A stretch of 7,206 bases of DNA from Rhodococcus sp. IITR03 (GTDB taxonomy: Bacteria > Actinomycetota > Actinomycetes > Mycobacteriales > Mycobacteriaceae): the NCBI GenBank assembly GCA_001017865.1, contig LATQ01000001.1, forward strand, positions 191,993 through 199,198, written 5' to 3'. The position numbers and the translations under genes were made by a program. Of this stretch, positions 5,669-7,206 are shown one piece after another; within the stretch, counting starts at the first letter, position 1; the number at the start of each line of letters is the position of its first letter. Below the pieces are notes generated by a model. It was not told the DNA's origin, made no database searches, and saw nothing but the letters and a program-made list of their open reading frames with translations.

Positions 5669-6359
5669 AGCTTCGCTCCAGTCTGCTCGGCGACCACCGC
5701 GAGCAACGCGGCGATCACCTCGTCGATGTTCATGTCGCTGGTGTCCACGACGACCGCGTCGTCCGCCGCGCGCAGTGGGGACACCGCGCGGGTGGAGTCG
5801 AGGTGGTCGCGGCGCTGCACCGCGGCGAGGACCGCCTCGTAGTCGTCGCCGCGACCCTCGGCGATGTTCTGGTTGTTGCGCCGGTGCGCGCGGGCCTCCG
5901 CCGAAGCGGTGAGGAAGATCTTCACGTCCGCGTCGGGGAAGACGACCGTACCGATGTCGCGTCCTTCGATGACGACGCGGTGCTCGGCGCGGCCGAGCCG
6001 CTGCTGGGCCTCGACGAGCAGGTGCGCACCTCGGGCACGGCGGAGACCGCGGAGACCGCGGCCGTCACCTCGGCGCCGCGGATGATCTCGCGCACGTCGT
6101 CCCCGTCGAGGCGGATGTCCTCGACGGTGGGGTCGGTGCCGATCGACCACGGCAGGCCGGCGGTGACGCGGCGATCGCGGCCGGATCGGTCAGATCGGTG
6201 CCGCGGGCGCAGGGCGTGCAGCGTCGCGATGCGGTACATCGCGCCGGTGTCGAGATAGGCGGCACCGAGATGCTGCGCGAGACGCTTGGAGACGGTGGAC
6301 TTGCCCGTGCCGGACGGGCCGTCCATCGCGACGATCAACGCGTCTCCCGGGGCGGTCAC
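5665..6359 (-). CDS. cmk: Cytidylate kinase Cmk, broken by three apparent single-base indels
   Basis: Phosphorylates CMP and dCMP with ATP in pyrimidine nucleotide synthesis. The protein begins [20 protein letters not shown] with the P-loop GPSGTGKST at 14-22, followed by YLDTGAMYR. The later part shows [20 protein letters not shown], the [12 protein letters not shown] region and [20 protein letters not shown], all standard Cmk elements. Frame changes: an apparently extra C within CCC at 6205-6207 (between ATLHALR and [13 protein letters not shown]), a missing base near 6167 (before [13 protein letters not shown]), and a missing base near 6023 (between VPEVR and LLVEAQQRL). Corrected, the protein is 231 aa, as expected. 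Cmk is essential in many bacteria and no residues are lost, so sequence errors are the simplest explanation. The GTG start at 6359 overlaps the upstream pseudouridine synthase stop by four bases (GTGA), and the stop overlaps der the same way, pointing to translational coupling. Confidence 0.93.
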
Positions 6360-7206
6360 AGCTTCACCGCCTGGTACAGGCCTCCGACCTCGTTGCGGCC
6401 GAGGACACGGAGGGTGCCGGGACGCTGGTCGCCGAGCGCGACGGGACCGATGTTGGTGCGCACGAGCCGGATCACGGGGAAACCGACCGCGTCGAGCAGA
6501 CGTCGCACGATGTGCTTGCGTCCCTCGTGCAGCACGAGCCGCACGAGCGACTGGCCTTCGTGGACCTCGAGCAGCGAGAACTCGTCGACGGAGGCGGGTC
6601 CGTCCTCGAGTTCGATGCCGGCCTTGAGCTGCTTGCCGACGCCGCGCGCGAGCACACCCTTGACGGTCGCCAGGTAGGTCTTGGGCACCTCGAAGGACGG
6701 GTGCATCAGCCGGTGCGCGAGTTCGCCGTCGTTGGTGAGCAGCAGCAGCCCTTCGGTGTCGGCGTCGAGACGACCGACGTGGAACAGGCGCTGCCCGGCG
6801 GCGACGCGTTCGGAGACGATGTCGCCGACGCAGGGACGGCCGAGATCGTCGGACATCGTGGACTGCCAGCCGCGGGGCTTGTTCAGCACGAGGTGCACGA
6901 GATCCTTGTTGATGACGACGCGGACGCCGTCGACCCGGATCACGGCGTTCTCCGGGTCCACGCGCAGGCCTTGTTCGACGACGATGTTGCCGTCGACCTC
7001 GACGCGACCTGCGGCGATGAGTTCCTCGGCAGCGCGGCGCGAGGCGACGCCGGCCTGGGCGAGCACCTTCTGCAGCCGCACGCCTTCACCGGCGGGCAGT
7101 TGGGCGTGGCCGGCTTCGCGGTGTTGGTGACGCGCGGGGCGGGCGTTGCTCACGGTCGGAACGACGCGCTGCGCGGCGCGCTTGGCGGCAGGCTTGGAGG
7201 CTTGCT
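6356..7206 (-). CDS. rluB: RluB/RsuA-family rRNA pseudouridine synthase, 5' end beyond the window
   Basis: Converts a uridine in rRNA to pseudouridine; RluB acts on 23S rRNA. An S4 RNA-binding domain (VRLQKVLAQAGVASRRAAEE through GRVEVDG) is followed by the catalytic motif FHVGRLDADTEGLLLLTNDG, with the catalytic Asp in GRLD. Then come HPSFEVPKTYLATVKG and the C-terminal EGRKHIVRRLLDAVGFPVIR. Position as the gene before cmk-der matches Rv1711, but sequence alone does not separate RluB from RsuA, RluE or RluF activity. A GTG at 7153 could start a 265-aa protein, but it has no Shine-Dalgarno sequence. The frame stays open to 7206 with a Lys/Arg/Ala-rich stretch (SKPAAKRAAQRVVPT), resembling the disordered basic tails seen in actinobacterial homologues. 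I therefore treat it as partial, with the true start to the right. The frame is intact throughout. Confidence 0.9.
   Translation of the reverse strand, partial: QASKPAAKRAAQRVVPTVSNARPARHQHREAGHAQLPAGEGVRLQKVLAQAGVASRRAAEELIAAGRVEVDGNIVVEQGLRVDPENAVIRVDGVRVVINKDLVHLVLNKPRGWQSTMSDDLGRPCVGDIVSERVAAGQRLFHVGRLDADTEGLLLLTNDGELAHRLMHPSFEVPKTYLATVKGVLARGVGKQLKAGIELEDGPASVDEFSLLEVHEGQSLVRLVLHEGRKHIVRRLLDAVGFPVIRLVRTNIGPVALGDQRPGTLRVLGRNEVGGLYQAVKL

Noticed and set aside
6042..6059. Tandem 9-base repeat (GGAGACCGC twice) inside cmk
   Set aside because: It encodes the AVSAVS stretch normally present in Cmk, so it is ordinary coding sequence.

Overview
The window is chromosomal DNA from a high-GC actinobacterium, most likely Rhodococcus or a close relative in the Mycobacteriales. 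The codon use is strongly GC-biased. The gene sets match two conserved loci of that order: rluB-cmk-der (Rv1711-Rv1713 in M. tuberculosis) and the CDP-alcohol phosphatidyltransferase/DUF881 pair (Rv1822-Rv1823). No mobile element, CRISPR array or phage gene is visible.

Layout from left to right. Bases 1-1479 are a minus-strand block: a Nudix hydrolase of the CoA-pyrophosphatase type, a CDP-alcohol phosphatidyltransferase and the start of a DUF881 protein that runs off the left edge. Bases 1480-1675 are a divergent intergenic region. Bases 1676-3140 are two plus-strand genes: an APH-fold phosphotransferase of the ACAD10/11-associated type and an MmcQ/YjbR-like protein. A minus-strand VOC/PhnB-like gene converges on the second and overlaps its 3' end. 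Bases 3700 to about 4010 hold the remains of an NAD(P)-binding SDR-type gene. Next come a strong hairpin terminator and tRNA-Pro(GGG), both read on the minus strand. Bases 4241-7206 are a minus-strand operon in transcription order rluB, cmk, der, with 4-base GTGA stop/start overlaps at both junctions. rluB runs off the right edge.

The right-hand operon serves ribosome assembly and nucleotide supply: 23S rRNA pseudouridylation, CMP/dCMP phosphorylation and 50S maturation by the double-GTPase Der. The left block concerns phospholipid head-group transfer and nucleotide-cofactor hydrolysis. The middle genes are accessory metabolism with no obvious shared pathway.

The most striking feature is a set of seven apparent single-base indels: three in der, three in cmk and one in the phosphatidyltransferase. 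In each case the family sequence continues without loss in the next frame. der and cmk are expected to be essential, so these look like base-calling or assembly errors rather than real gene death. The annotation therefore gives joined coordinates and the position of every break. The SDR remnant is different: it has lost its N-terminus and an internal block, so it looks like a real relic. I found no convincing new biological system here.
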